DNA of 64,000 nt, taken from NCBI RefSeq assembly GCF_900116115.1, contig NZ_FOZP01000006.1:186001-250000 (forward strand), given 5' to 3'. Numbering within the stretch: position 1 is the first letter of the stretch; each line of letters opens with the position of its first letter. Of the stretch, positions 35,715-45,130 are shown one piece after another. Under the pieces are notes generated by a model. The model was not told the origin of the DNA. It was given only the letters and a program-made list of their open reading frames with translations, and ran no database searches. The DNA is from Lutibacter maritimus. GTDB taxonomy: Bacteria; Bacteroidota; Bacteroidia; Flavobacteriales; Flavobacteriaceae. A program made the translations under genes and the position numbers.

Positions 35715-37631
35715 ATGAAATCAAACTATTTTAATTTAAAAAACAATTTGATAATTGCTCTATTATTCAGCGCAGTTTCAATTTTAGCTCAAAAATCAGA
35801 AACACCCGATGCTGTATACGATTTAGGCGCTAAAATTAACGAAATGACATTAACTATTGGAGGTGTTTTGGTAGTGGCAACTAATGATGGTTTAACTGGA
35901 ATTAGACCTACACAAAAAGAACCTGTATTTGTATTTAACACTTTTGGACAATTAAAACCTGAAGAAACAGAATTTATACCTGGCTCACCTTATATAGTTG
36001 TATCACAAGGGGCAAACTCTAAATTTGCAGGAATAGCAAAAACAAAACGAGCAGTTATTGATTACATTAAAGGTGAAGTTATTTTTAACTCAGAAAACGA
36101 TAACTGGAACCAAATATATACCTGTAATATTGTACTACCACAAAATAAATTAATTGTTAGCGGTATTCAAAAAGAAGGAGATAAATTTGAAAAAATGACA
36201 CCAAAAGTGGCTGTTTACGATTTAAATTCAAGTAAACTAGACTATAGTTTCTTTTTAGATAAACCAGGACGTGTTGGTATTGCAAAAGATTTTAGCGTAA
36301 CAGGCACACCGCTATTTTTAAAAAACTTTATTATTATTCCTACTGCTCAAGGTTTAATTGCTAAATCTCACAAAGGAGATGATTTATGGGAATGCAAAAT
36401 AAAAGGTGTAAATTGGATGGTAGCAGATGAATCAGAACAAGAAATTTATGGCTTTGAAACTACTACAAATGGTAAAAACACCAGAATTCATAAAGTTGGA
36501 AATAACGGTGCTGAACTTTGGAAAGATGATAGAAAAGTACAAGGAAATGTTTCTAACTTTCAAATTTTACCACAAGGTTTAGCTGTAGTAAGCGATAAAA
36601 ATGATGGTGGAAGTAATAGTATTTTAGCCACCAAAAACGAATCTGAAATTGCATTTTTAAGCGCTGCAACTGGTGAAGATTTATGGGAAAAAGCCCCTAA
36701 AACTAAAGGATATGTACAACATTTTTATGTGCAAGATGATGGTATTTTATTTGGAATTCAACAAGGAGGTATAAACAAAATTTCTTTTGATGGAACTACT
36801 TTATTTAAAAAACCTTTAAAAACGGGTGAAAATATTATGATAATGGCACAAACTCCACAAGGTTTAATTTATATAACAAGTGAAGATGCTAATATTGTTG
36901 ATTTAAAAACAGGTGATCAAGTTTGGAAAAAACCTTTAAAATATAAAAATTCTGCTGCAGTAGCTTCAACCTTCGACAGTGCTAAAAACAGATATTTAAT
37001 AGCTGCAAACGGAACCATTTATGCAATTGATGCTAGCTCTACTGATATTAGTGAACTGGCAAATGTAAAATTTGATGAAAAAGAAGTTGCAAATACCATG
37101 GAAATGAGAAATGGAAATATCTTTTTAAGTTCTTCTCAAAACCTAGCCTTATTAGATGCTAATGGAAAGCAAATATTTCAAGAATATTTTAAATCTCCAG
37201 GTCAAAGTGGTTTTATTAAAGTGCTATCAGGAGTTGTTGCCGTAGCATCTACAGCACTGGCAGTTTCAACAGCTGCCAGAGCTGGCATGAACAGAACTAA
37301 CCCATACGGCAGTGCAAATGATTTAGATAATTATAATGATTATGGTAAAGAGGCTAAAAGAGCATCAGATATGTTTGCCTCCATTGGAAGCGCATCGTTT
37401 GCAATCATGTCAAAACGATTTAAAGCATCTGCTGCTACCGAAAATTCTCAATTTATCTTAACCAAATTAGATGACGGTGTTGGTTTGGTGAAAGTTGATA
37501 AAAACTCTGGAAAAGTTACTAAAGAAATTATTTTAAATGATAAAAAACCTGAATATCAGATTGATGAATTTGAAGGGTTTTTATACTACAAAGCAAATAA
37601 TAGCACTATAAATGCGTATAATTTAAAATAA
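35715..37631 (+). CDS. Secreted PQQ-like beta-propeller protein
   Basis: The 638-residue protein has a signal peptide (about 1-25, ending SILAQ) and repeated WD/PQQ-like blades. These carry aromatic-Trp ends such as GDDLWECKIKG, GAELWKDDRKV, GEDLWEKAPKT and GDQVWKKPLKY, as in BamB-like and pyrroloquinoline-quinone-type propellers. Between late blades (about 498-575) is an unusual Ala/Ser-rich stretch including VVAVASTALAVSTAARAG. No quinone-binding or catalytic site is evident, so a binding or scaffold role is more likely than an enzyme. It is under operator 2. Confidence 0.75.
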   Translation: MKSNYFNLKNNLIIALLFSAVSILAQKSETPDAVYDLGAKINEMTLTIGGVLVVATNDGLTGIRPTQKEPVFVFNTFGQLKPEETEFIPGSPYIVVSQGANSKFAGIAKTKRAVIDYIKGEVIFNSENDNWNQIYTCNIVLPQNKLIVSGIQKEGDKFEKMTPKVAVYDLNSSKLDYSFFLDKPGRVGIAKDFSVTGTPLFLKNFIIIPTAQGLIAKSHKGDDLWECKIKGVNWMVADESEQEIYGFETTTNGKNTRIHKVGNNGAELWKDDRKVQGNVSNFQILPQGLAVVSDKNDGGSNSILATKNESEIAFLSAATGEDLWEKAPKTKGYVQHFYVQDDGILFGIQQGGINKISFDGTTLFKKPLKTGENIMIMAQTPQGLIYITSEDANIVDLKTGDQVWKKPLKYKNSAAVASTFDSAKNRYLIAANGTIYAIDASSTDISELANVKFDEKEVANTMEMRNGNIFLSSSQNLALLDANGKQIFQEYFKSPGQSGFIKVLSGVVAVASTALAVSTAARAGMNRTNPYGSANDLDNYNDYGKEAKRASDMFASIGSASFAIMSKRFKASAATENSQFILTKLDDGVGLVKVDKNSGKVTKEIILNDKKPEYQIDEFEGFLYYKANNSTINAYNLK

Positions 37632-37640
37632 CTTTTTTTT

Positions 37641-37682
37641 AAGGACCGTTTCAATAATCTACAATAATTGAAGCGGTCTTTT
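37641..37682 (+). terminator. Rho-independent terminator after the propeller gene
   Basis: The stem GACCGTTTCAA / TTGAAGCGGTC has one G-U pair, a 13-nt loop and a TTTT tail. It lies 13 bp after the stop. Confidence 0.75.
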
Positions 37683-37703
37683 CAAATTTAAAAACAACTG
37701 ATT

Positions 37704-38219
37704 TTGTCTACAACTAATTCTAAAGACTTTTTAGATACTTGGACTTTTAGCGCTAAAGAATGGAACCTATTTATTAAGGAAGCAAAATCACTTAAAAAAG
37801 AAGATAATATTTATATGGGAATTGCAACTTTAATAGTTGGTATTCCTTTTTTAATGTTATCAAGAAAAATAACTTTTTTAATGACACTTATTTTTGTAAT
37901 TCCTTTTGCAATTTTAATTCCTTGGGCTCGCAATAAAATATCAACAGCTCATTTAAAACCCATTAAAAAGGAGGCAATTGTAAATTTTTATACAGATTAT
38001 ATCACTATTAATAATAAAAGGATAGATTTATATGGCGATAAAAAATGGATTAAAAACATGACAATAATTGATGGTAAAAATGGCTTAAAACTGCTAGAAA
38101 TTGAAATTGCTTGGTCTACAAGAAAAGGAGATACTTTTGATGAAACACGCATTCCAATTCCTTCTAATAAAATAGAAAGAGCCGAAGCTTTAATTGAATA
38201 TTATAAGTTATATGCTTAA
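37704..38219 (+). CDS. Two-helix membrane protein, YcxB-like
   Basis: The 171-residue protein has two adjacent helices (IYMGIATLIVGIPFLML and TFLMTLIFVIPFAILIPW) followed by a beta-rich cytosolic part (IVNFYTDYITINNKRIDLY, IPIPSNKIERAEALIEYY). This resembles the bacterial-PH/YcxB-like layout but is not a firm match. The start is TTG at 37704. The first in-frame ATG would remove much of the N-terminal region before the helices. It lies between a terminator and the first TPR kinase. Confidence 0.6.
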   Translation: MSTTNSKDFLDTWTFSAKEWNLFIKEAKSLKKEDNIYMGIATLIVGIPFLMLSRKITFLMTLIFVIPFAILIPWARNKISTAHLKPIKKEAIVNFYTDYITINNKRIDLYGDKKWIKNMTIIDGKNGLKLLEIEIAWSTRKGDTFDETRIPIPSNKIERAEALIEYYKLYA

Positions 38220-38327
38220 AATTTTTAATTTATAACCAATAACAACTCGCAAATTATTTCATTAATTTTTGGAATTCTAGAAATATTACTATTTTCATCT
38301 TACAAAATTCCAACACATAAATTTGCA

Positions 38328-40136
38328 ATGAAACTACGTTTAGCTTATTTTTTTATCATTTTTTGGATTTGCAACTTTTTTGCCCAAAAAACTTCCTATT
38401 CAGATAGTCTTCAAAATGCCATTACCAATTTACCGAAAGAAATTCAACTAAAAAAAATTGTACAATTTCCTTATGATAAATTTGTTGGAGACATTTCAAA
38501 TTCTGAAAAAATTATTCAGAAAGGGAAAGACTTGGCAATTTCGTTAAATGACAGTCTTTCATTAGCCGAAATTTATTTCAAATTAAGTCAAATAAGCGCC
38601 TATAAAGATAAAAATGATCAAAAGATAGATTACATTTTAACAGCAATTAAAATTTATGAAAATTTAGGTGAAACATTAAAAGCTGGCGTAGCATATGGTC
38701 AATTAGGATATTCCATTAAAAGAAATGATATGGATAAGGCTTTTTATTATATGCGAATGAGTATTAAATTAATTGAATCTACCAATGACAACACTTTAAT
38801 AGATCCTATTTATGATAATTATGGCACGCTGCATTTATTAAATAAAAATGCTGATAGCGCTTTGTATTACCATAAAAAATCTTTGGTTTTAAAAAAGCAA
38901 TTAAAAGATAATATTGGTTTAGGTTATGGTTATGCAAACTTAGCAGACACTTTTTCTGAACTTAAAAAATTTAATATTGCAAAAAAATACATTGACAGTT
39001 CGCTAACTATCAGACAAAAATTGAATGATAATTATGGTATTGCTGTTAGTTACACACATATTGGAGACATTAATTTTGCCGAAAAAAAATACGAAGAAGC
39101 TATTAAAAATTTTAAAAAGAGTGGCGATTTAGCTAAAAAGTATAAATACCAACACTTAGAAAAATATTGTGCAGAATTAATAACACAATGCTATTTAGAA
39201 TTAAATGATTATAAAAATGCGTATGCTTACAATAAAATATTTCAAACTTTAAAAGATAGCACTACTAACATACAAATCAATACACGTGTTGCAGAATTGC
39301 AAATTGAATTTGAAACCGAAAAAAAAGAAAAAGAAATAGCTCAACAAAAAGAACAGCTATTAAAAAGTGAATTAGAAATAAAAAACAAAAATTTATATGC
39401 CTTATTATTAGGTTCTGGTCTTTTAATATTTTCGCTAGTTTCTTTAGGTTTATACAAACGTCAACAGCACAAAAAAAGAGAATATTTAAATCAACTTCAA
39501 CTTAAAGAAGCGCAAACATATAGCAAATTACAAGATCAAAGACTACAAATTTCTCGCGATTTACACGATAATATTGGCTCTCAACTAACCTTTATAATTT
39601 CTTCTATTGATAATTTAAAGTTTTTAACAGATGCTACAAATGAAAAACTTAAAAACAAATTATCTGAAATTAACCAATTTGCAACTTCAACAATTGCGCA
39701 ATTACGAGATACCATTTGGGCAATGAATAAAAGTGAAATTACTTTTGAAGATTTTTACAGCAGAACTTTGGCGCTTATTGAAAAAGCAAAATTGGTTTCA
39801 GAAAATATTCATTTTAATATTGAAAACAAGATTACAAGCAAAATCATTTTTTCATCAATTAAAGGAATGAATATTTTTAGAGTTTTTCAAGAAGCCATTA
39901 ACAACACTATAAAATATGCCGAAGCAACTGAAATTAATATACACATTTCAGAAAATAAAAACGCCATTACTTTTTTGATAAATGATAATGGTAAAGGCTT
40001 TGACAAAAACACCACTGAACTTGGTAATGGTTTGGAAAATATGGAACGAAGAATTCTTGAAATTGGCGGTGAAATTTTTATAAATTCTGAAATCAACAAA
40101 GGAACATCAATTAAAATTGTATGTCCTAAAAATTAG
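38328..40136 (+). CDS. TPR-containing sensor histidine kinase 1
   Basis: The 602-residue protein has a signal peptide, a periplasmic array of TPR repeats (about 65-330), a coiled-coil, one membrane helix (LYALLLGSGLLIFSLVSLGLY-like, about 357-376), then a HisKA_3/HATPase kinase. The phosphoacceptor is in ISRDLHDNIGSQLTFIIS, and the ATP site carries NDNGKGFD and GNGLENMERRI. This is the LytS/NarX-like class that pairs with NarL-type regulators. Its kinase core is nearly the same as that of the 40322 kinase while its TPR sensor differs. Confidence 0.93.
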   Translation: MKLRLAYFFIIFWICNFFAQKTSYSDSLQNAITNLPKEIQLKKIVQFPYDKFVGDISNSEKIIQKGKDLAISLNDSLSLAEIYFKLSQISAYKDKNDQKIDYILTAIKIYENLGETLKAGVAYGQLGYSIKRNDMDKAFYYMRMSIKLIESTNDNTLIDPIYDNYGTLHLLNKNADSALYYHKKSLVLKKQLKDNIGLGYGYANLADTFSELKKFNIAKKYIDSSLTIRQKLNDNYGIAVSYTHIGDINFAEKKYEEAIKNFKKSGDLAKKYKYQHLEKYCAELITQCYLELNDYKNAYAYNKIFQTLKDSTTNIQINTRVAELQIEFETEKKEKEIAQQKEQLLKSELEIKNKNLYALLLGSGLLIFSLVSLGLYKRQQHKKREYLNQLQLKEAQTYSKLQDQRLQISRDLHDNIGSQLTFIISSIDNLKFLTDATNEKLKNKLSEINQFATSTIAQLRDTIWAMNKSEITFEDFYSRTLALIEKAKLVSENIHFNIENKITSKIIFSSIKGMNIFRVFQEAINNTIKYAEATEINIHISENKNAITFLINDNGKGFDKNTTELGNGLENMERRILEIGGEIFINSEINKGTSIKIVCPKN

Positions 40137-40321
40137 TAAAACTCACATTAATTTAAGCATTTTTCAAATTGTGTTTTAATACATTTTTAAATTATTTACG
40201 TAAAATAATACCAATTATTATACATAACACTACATAATTTTTATAAAACACGTGTTTTTATTAAATATTAAACACACATAAAAACAAGCCTCTTTTTTTG
40301 TATATTGCTTAAAAATTTCAT

Positions 40322-42268
40322 ATGAAACTAAAACTAGCTACCTTATTTTCAATAGTATTTTTATCAGCTTCTGCTCAAAATAATGTAATTGATAGCTTAA
40401 AATTACTTTTAAAAACTCAAATTTCAGATTCAACAAAAGTAAAAGTATTAGGAGATTTATGTTGGTATTATAGTGGTATTTCAACGGATTCTGCCTTTTA
40501 TTTTGGCAACGCAGCACTTGATTTATCAAAAAAAACAAAAAATTTAAATGGCGAAGCTCAGGCTTATAATGATTTTGGTATTATTCATTATAAACTTTCA
40601 AATTTTGATACATCTATTTCATTTTATAAAAAAGCGTTATTAATTCGTATTAAAAACAAAGACTCTGCTGGTGTTGGAAGCTTGTATAACAAAATGGGAA
40701 TTTCATATCAAAGAATTTTTAAAATGGATTCTGCTATCTACTTTAATACAAAAGCGCTTGAAATTTTTGAAAAATTAAAAAACATACAATACGTTGCGCT
40801 TATAAAAAACAATATTGCCAACATTTATTTTAACCTAAAACAATATGAAAAAGCATTAACAGAACATCTTGAAGTTGCAGAAATAAGAACAAGAATTAAT
40901 GATGAATATGGTTTAGTTCACTCCTACACAAATATTGGAAATTCATATTTGTATTTAAAAGATACTGTACAAAGTTTAACGTACTACAAAAAAGGAATTG
41001 AAGTTGGTGAAAAAAACAATTATGAACAAGAACTTTCGGCACTTTATAACAATTATGGAGGTGTTTTAAAAGATCAAAACAAATATGTTGAAGCACTTAA
41101 AATGTTTGATAAATCATTAAAATTACGCAAAAAATTAAATGATAGCTATGGCATTTCAAGTGTAGCTTTAAATATGGGCGATTTATATTTACAAACTGGT
41201 AAAATTAATAATGCTGAACTTAAATTTAGAGAAGCTTTATATTTAGCTAACAAAACAAATGCCAATGAATTAAAAATGAATTCATACAAATCACTACTAT
41301 ATTTATTTGCACATAAAAATAATAGCGATAGCGTAATTCATTATCAAAAATTGTATTCTGTTATGCAAGACTCTATGTTTAATTCAAGAGTAACAAAAGA
41401 AATTGCAGAAATTCAAGAAAAATATGATACTGCACAACGTGAAAAAGAAATTTCGCAACAGAAAGAACAATTATTAAAAAGTGAATTAGAAATTAAAAAC
41501 AAAAATTTATATGCTTTATTGTTAGGATCTGGATTGCTGGTTTTTTCAATTATTTCATTCGGTTTATATAAAAGACAACAGCATAAAAAAAGAGAATATT
41601 TAAATCAACTTCAACTAAAAGAAGCACAAACATATAGTAAATTACAAGATCAGCGTTTACGCATTTCTCGCGATTTACATGATAATATTGGCTCACAGCT
41701 TACTTTTATAATTTCTTCAATAGATAATTTAAAGTTTTTAACCGACGCTACTAATGAAAAACTTAAAAACAAATTAGCCGAAATTAATCAATTTGCATCG
41801 GCAACTATTGGGCAATTAAGAGATACCATTTGGGCAATGAACAAAAACGAAATTTCTTACCAAGATTTGCAATCTCGCCTATTAACATTTATTGAAAAAG
41901 CGAAAACAGTTGCAACAACTATTCAGTTTCATTTTACATCAAATATACAAAGTAGCAATATTGTATTCTCTTCAATTAAAGGAATGAATATTTTTAGAGT
42001 TTTTCAAGAAGCTATTAACAACACTATAAAATATGCTGAAGCAACTGAAATTAATATACTTATTTCAGAAACTGATGATCATATCAATTTTGAAATTCAT
42101 GATAACGGTAAAGGGTTTGACATAAACACCATTAATCTTGGCAATGGTTTAGAAAATATGCAACGTAGAATTTTAGAGGTTGGAGGAAAAATTACTGTTA
42201 CATCAGCACCAAATAACGGGACCTCAATTAAAATTATATGCCCTAAAAATAAGACAAATGCCGTATAG
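40322..42268 (+). CDS. TPR-containing sensor histidine kinase 2
   Basis: The 648-residue paralogue of the 38328 kinase has a signal peptide (ending SASAQN), periplasmic TPRs (about 60-345), one membrane helix and a HisKA_3/HATPase kinase with ISRDLHDNIGSQLTFIIS and HDNGKGFD. From SELEIKNKNLYALLL onward, through the helix and the catalytic helix, the two proteins are almost the same, and the C-terminal HATPase is also close. It ends 51 bp before the response regulator gene, its likely partner. Confidence 0.93.
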   Translation: MKLKLATLFSIVFLSASAQNNVIDSLKLLLKTQISDSTKVKVLGDLCWYYSGISTDSAFYFGNAALDLSKKTKNLNGEAQAYNDFGIIHYKLSNFDTSISFYKKALLIRIKNKDSAGVGSLYNKMGISYQRIFKMDSAIYFNTKALEIFEKLKNIQYVALIKNNIANIYFNLKQYEKALTEHLEVAEIRTRINDEYGLVHSYTNIGNSYLYLKDTVQSLTYYKKGIEVGEKNNYEQELSALYNNYGGVLKDQNKYVEALKMFDKSLKLRKKLNDSYGISSVALNMGDLYLQTGKINNAELKFREALYLANKTNANELKMNSYKSLLYLFAHKNNSDSVIHYQKLYSVMQDSMFNSRVTKEIAEIQEKYDTAQREKEISQQKEQLLKSELEIKNKNLYALLLGSGLLVFSIISFGLYKRQQHKKREYLNQLQLKEAQTYSKLQDQRLRISRDLHDNIGSQLTFIISSIDNLKFLTDATNEKLKNKLAEINQFASATIGQLRDTIWAMNKNEISYQDLQSRLLTFIEKAKTVATTIQFHFTSNIQSSNIVFSSIKGMNIFRVFQEAINNTIKYAEATEINILISETDDHINFEIHDNGKGFDINTINLGNGLENMQRRILEVGGKITVTSAPNNGTSIKIICPKNKTNAV

Positions 42269-42319
42269 ATTCACGAAGTATTTCTAATTAGATTTACGAA
42301 TACTAAAAAAATTAAAATT

Positions 42320-42970
42320 ATGACTTTAAAAATAGCCATTGCAGAAGACAATAGTTTTTTAGCGAAAGCCGTAATAGAAAAATTATCTTTTTTTAATGAT
42401 TTAGATTTCAAATTTAAGGGTAATAATGGTGCTGAGTTAATTGGAAAATTAGAAGTAAACCATAATATTGATGTAATATTAATGGATATACAAATGCCTG
42501 AAATGGATGGAATTACGGCAACCGAAATTGTAAAGTCTAAATATCCACATATTAAAATAATTATGTTAACGGTTTTTGATGACGATGAAAATATTTTTAA
42601 CGCAATAAAAGCTGGCGCAAATGGTTATTTATTAAAAGAAATTGACGCCGAAAATTTACATAAATGTATTTTAGAAGTTATAAATGGTGGCGCACCAATG
42701 ACACCAAGTATTGCTTTAAAAACTTTAAACCTACTTAGAAATCCACTAATAATTGATAACAGTGAAGAAGTAGAAAAAATAAAACTTACCAATAGAGAAA
42801 CCGATATTTTAGAACATTTAAGCAAAGGGTTAAATTATAATGAAATTGCTGATAATTTAATTATTTCACCATCTACAGTTAGAAAACACATTGAAAATAT
42901 CTACAAAAAATTACAAGTACATAACAAAATGGAAGCTGTTTTAATAGCTCAAAAACATAAACTTATATAA
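42320..42970 (+). CDS. NarL/FixJ-type response regulator
   Basis: The 216-residue protein has an N-terminal receiver (1-125) with the acidic pair in AIAEDN, the phospho-aspartate in VILMDIQMPEMDG, the threonine in IIMLTVFDD and the lysine in GYLLKEID. A LuxR/GerE helix-turn-helix follows at about 150-216 (LTNRETDILEHLSKGLNYNE and STVRKHIENIYKKLQ). It is probably phosphorylated by the two upstream kinases. Operator 3 lies directly after its stop. Binding to the three 20-bp palindromes is inferred. Confidence 0.95.
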   Translation: MTLKIAIAEDNSFLAKAVIEKLSFFNDLDFKFKGNNGAELIGKLEVNHNIDVILMDIQMPEMDGITATEIVKSKYPHIKIIMLTVFDDDENIFNAIKAGANGYLLKEIDAENLHKCILEVINGGAPMTPSIALKTLNLLRNPLIIDNSEEVEKIKLTNRETDILEHLSKGLNYNEIADNLIISPSTVRKHIENIYKKLQVHNKMEAVLIAQKHKLI

Positions 42971-42972
42971 AA

Positions 42973-42992
42973 AATAAGGCATTTGTCGTATT
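42973..42992. promoter_or_regulatory. Palindromic operator 3 (AATAAGGCATTTGTCGTATT)
   Basis: This third, less symmetric copy lies 2 bp after the response-regulator stop. It is followed by G, exactly 23 bp and TTTTG (43017-43021), then 31 bp to the start at 43053. A second inverted repeat GATTTTTGAT / ATCAAAAATC spans 43014-43045, as at operator 1. Confidence 0.7.
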
Positions 42993-43052
42993 GATTAGCT
43001 TTTAAAAATTAAAGATTTTTGATTGATAATAAACTATCAAAAATCAAAAAAT

Positions 43053-44432
43053 ATGAAAACTTTTATTTGCTACTTAACCATTTTTTTAACCTCAATTAAT
43101 TTATTTTCACAAGATCTTAATGTCAGTTTAAAAGACAATAAATTACAAGGTAAAGTTATAAAAGTTGAAGAATACACGTATAGATATGATAGCAACATAG
43201 ATGGTTATTATATTGAGTCTATTTCAGAAATTATTTATAATAAAAATGGAAATATGACCACTAATATTTATCAATATTTTGGCAGTTATTATCAAAGTAA
43301 ATCTACAACTACTTATAGTTACAATAACAATAAATTAATAGGCGATGCTACCGAAGTAATTTCATTATTAGACAATAAAACAACAAACACTTCAACAAAT
43401 TACATATACACCAATAACCTATTAACTAAAAGAGAATACATATCGGAATACCCTTCAATCATTGAATACTCTTATGATAGTAAAGGAAATTTGTTACAAG
43501 CAATAAGTAAAAATAATACTGGAGAAACTACAGCAATTTACGATTACTTAAACTACAAAAATTCAGATAGTTACACAAAAATTTACAAATATTTTTATAA
43601 AGGTTCACAAGAAAGCACCAGCACTTATTTATATGAAAATGGCAATAATATCTCTTATTCATTTTTAGGAAAAAACTCAAGCTCATTTTACAAATACACA
43701 TATGATTCTTATGGAAATACCTTAGAAACTATAATGAATGACAATGTTTTAAGCTCGTATAATTACGAATACAGTTCTGATGGAAATTGGTTAAAAAAAC
43801 GGTATGCTTATAAATCTACCTATGAAGACAAAACGTACAATGTTTTTTCTTTTAGAAAAATTACTTATGCCAATGGAAAAACAGTTGGAAATACCAATTT
43901 TGATATCCCTTTTATTAAAAAATATGAACAAAAAAATGAATATGTTTTAAAAACTTTAGAAAAGAAAGAAATTTTTAATCCGCTTGAAGATCCTGAAAAA
44001 GTTGATAAAATTTACGTGTTAAAAACCGAAGGCGAAAAATTTAAAGTAAAAACAGATAAAGATGTTTATTTAACTTCAAAAGTATCAGCAGTAAAACATA
44101 CAAATTTAGTTGATATGATTGTATACCATCCAAAAAGTAACACAACTGCAATTGCACGTAATTTTAGTGATAATTTAACCAGACAAGAAATGTGGATGGA
44201 AGCCACAATTATAAGCAACACACACAATATGTTTTGGTGTGTTAACGAAAATAAAAACTGGTATATTACCGATAAAGGAACGGCTTTTAAAGATTATAAT
44301 TTATACACCGTAAAATATTCAACAACAAACCCAAATGATGTAATAATGTATAAAGATAATGTAGCAACTTATATCATGAGAGATTTTAAAAATGCTATAG
44401 CTCATAAACTATATACTTTGGAAAAAATATAA
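43053..44432 (+). CDS. Secreted YD-repeat-like protein
   Basis: I chose the ATG at 43053, which starts a clear signal peptide (MKTFICYLTIFLTSINLFSQ). A TTG 30 bp upstream would fall in the promoter's inverted repeat. The 459-residue protein has Tyr/Ser/Asn-rich beta-strands resembling YD/RHS repeats (YSYDSKGNLLQ, YTYDSYGNTLET, YEYSSDGNWL) in its first 270 residues. A different C-terminal domain of about 150 residues follows (YHPKSNTTAIARNF, EMWMEATIISNT). No RHS toxin cleavage motif or toxin domain is evident. It is under operator 3. Confidence 0.65.
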   Translation: MKTFICYLTIFLTSINLFSQDLNVSLKDNKLQGKVIKVEEYTYRYDSNIDGYYIESISEIIYNKNGNMTTNIYQYFGSYYQSKSTTTYSYNNNKLIGDATEVISLLDNKTTNTSTNYIYTNNLLTKREYISEYPSIIEYSYDSKGNLLQAISKNNTGETTAIYDYLNYKNSDSYTKIYKYFYKGSQESTSTYLYENGNNISYSFLGKNSSSFYKYTYDSYGNTLETIMNDNVLSSYNYEYSSDGNWLKKRYAYKSTYEDKTYNVFSFRKITYANGKTVGNTNFDIPFIKKYEQKNEYVLKTLEKKEIFNPLEDPEKVDKIYVLKTEGEKFKVKTDKDVYLTSKVSAVKHTNLVDMIVYHPKSNTTAIARNFSDNLTRQEMWMEATIISNTHNMFWCVNENKNWYITDKGTAFKDYNLYTVKYSTTNPNDVIMYKDNVATYIMRDFKNAIAHKLYTLEKI

Positions 44433-44454
44433 TTCCCACCAAAAGTAAATAATT

Positions 44455-45129
44455 ATGAAAAGCTTTAATTTAAAAAAATATTTACCAACCAAACAAAACT
44501 CATTTGTTTGGTTTAATGCAATTTTTCTACTATACCTTTTAATTATTGGAAAAGTAGATCCGATAACAATAGTTACAGCTTATTTTTTAGAAACAGCTAT
44601 AATCGGTATTGTGTATGTCTTTAAAATATATTCTATAATTTCTTTTAATAACAAACTAGAAAAAAACTCAAATTACTCAAATTATTCGCTCATTCTATTT
44701 TTTATATTTCACTTTTCATTTTTTATAGCAATTCAACTCATATTTGTATTTGCATTTTTAACTATTTCAGACAATAATATAAAAGAAGCCTTTAATATAT
44801 TAGAAAATATTCAATACGTACTTACATATAAAGGAATTACATTTGTGTTAATTTCAATAACTGTCTATAATTTTGCTGATTATGTGCTTAATTTTATTAT
44901 TCCAAAAAAATATGAAACAAGCTCACTAAACAAAACATTTACAGAACCTTATGTACGCATATTTGTGCAACAATTTACAGTAATTATAAGCGGATTTTTT
45001 ATTGTTTTTTCATCAGGAATAACAGTTGTTGCCATAATTTTAATAGCTTTCAGAACTTTAATTGAACTTTATTTTGTGGCAAATCCAACAAATAATATTT
45101 TAGATGGTAATGAAAAACCTGTAATTTAA
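44455..45129 (+). CDS. DUF6498-like membrane protein
   Basis: The 224-residue protein has about six hydrophobic helices. The opening FVWFNAIFLLYLLIIGKVDP, then ITIVTAYFLETAIIGIVY and LILFFIFHFSFFIAIQLIFV, resembles the DUF6498 family of multi-pass proteins. The function of the family is unknown. It lies 22 bp after the YD-repeat-like gene and 1 bp before the next, so the three form an operon. Confidence 0.65.
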   Translation: MKSFNLKKYLPTKQNSFVWFNAIFLLYLLIIGKVDPITIVTAYFLETAIIGIVYVFKIYSIISFNNKLEKNSNYSNYSLILFFIFHFSFFIAIQLIFVFAFLTISDNNIKEAFNILENIQYVLTYKGITFVLISITVYNFADYVLNFIIPKKYETSSLNKTFTEPYVRIFVQQFTVIISGFFIVFSSGITVVAIILIAFRTLIELYFVANPTNNILDGNEKPVI

Positions 45130-45130
45130 A

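Noticed and set aside
40245-40258. Perfect palindrome AAAACACGTGTTTT upstream of the second TPR kinase
   Set aside because: It is a single copy in the window and does not match the three-promoter palindrome; chance cannot be excluded in AT-rich DNA, so no role is claimed.
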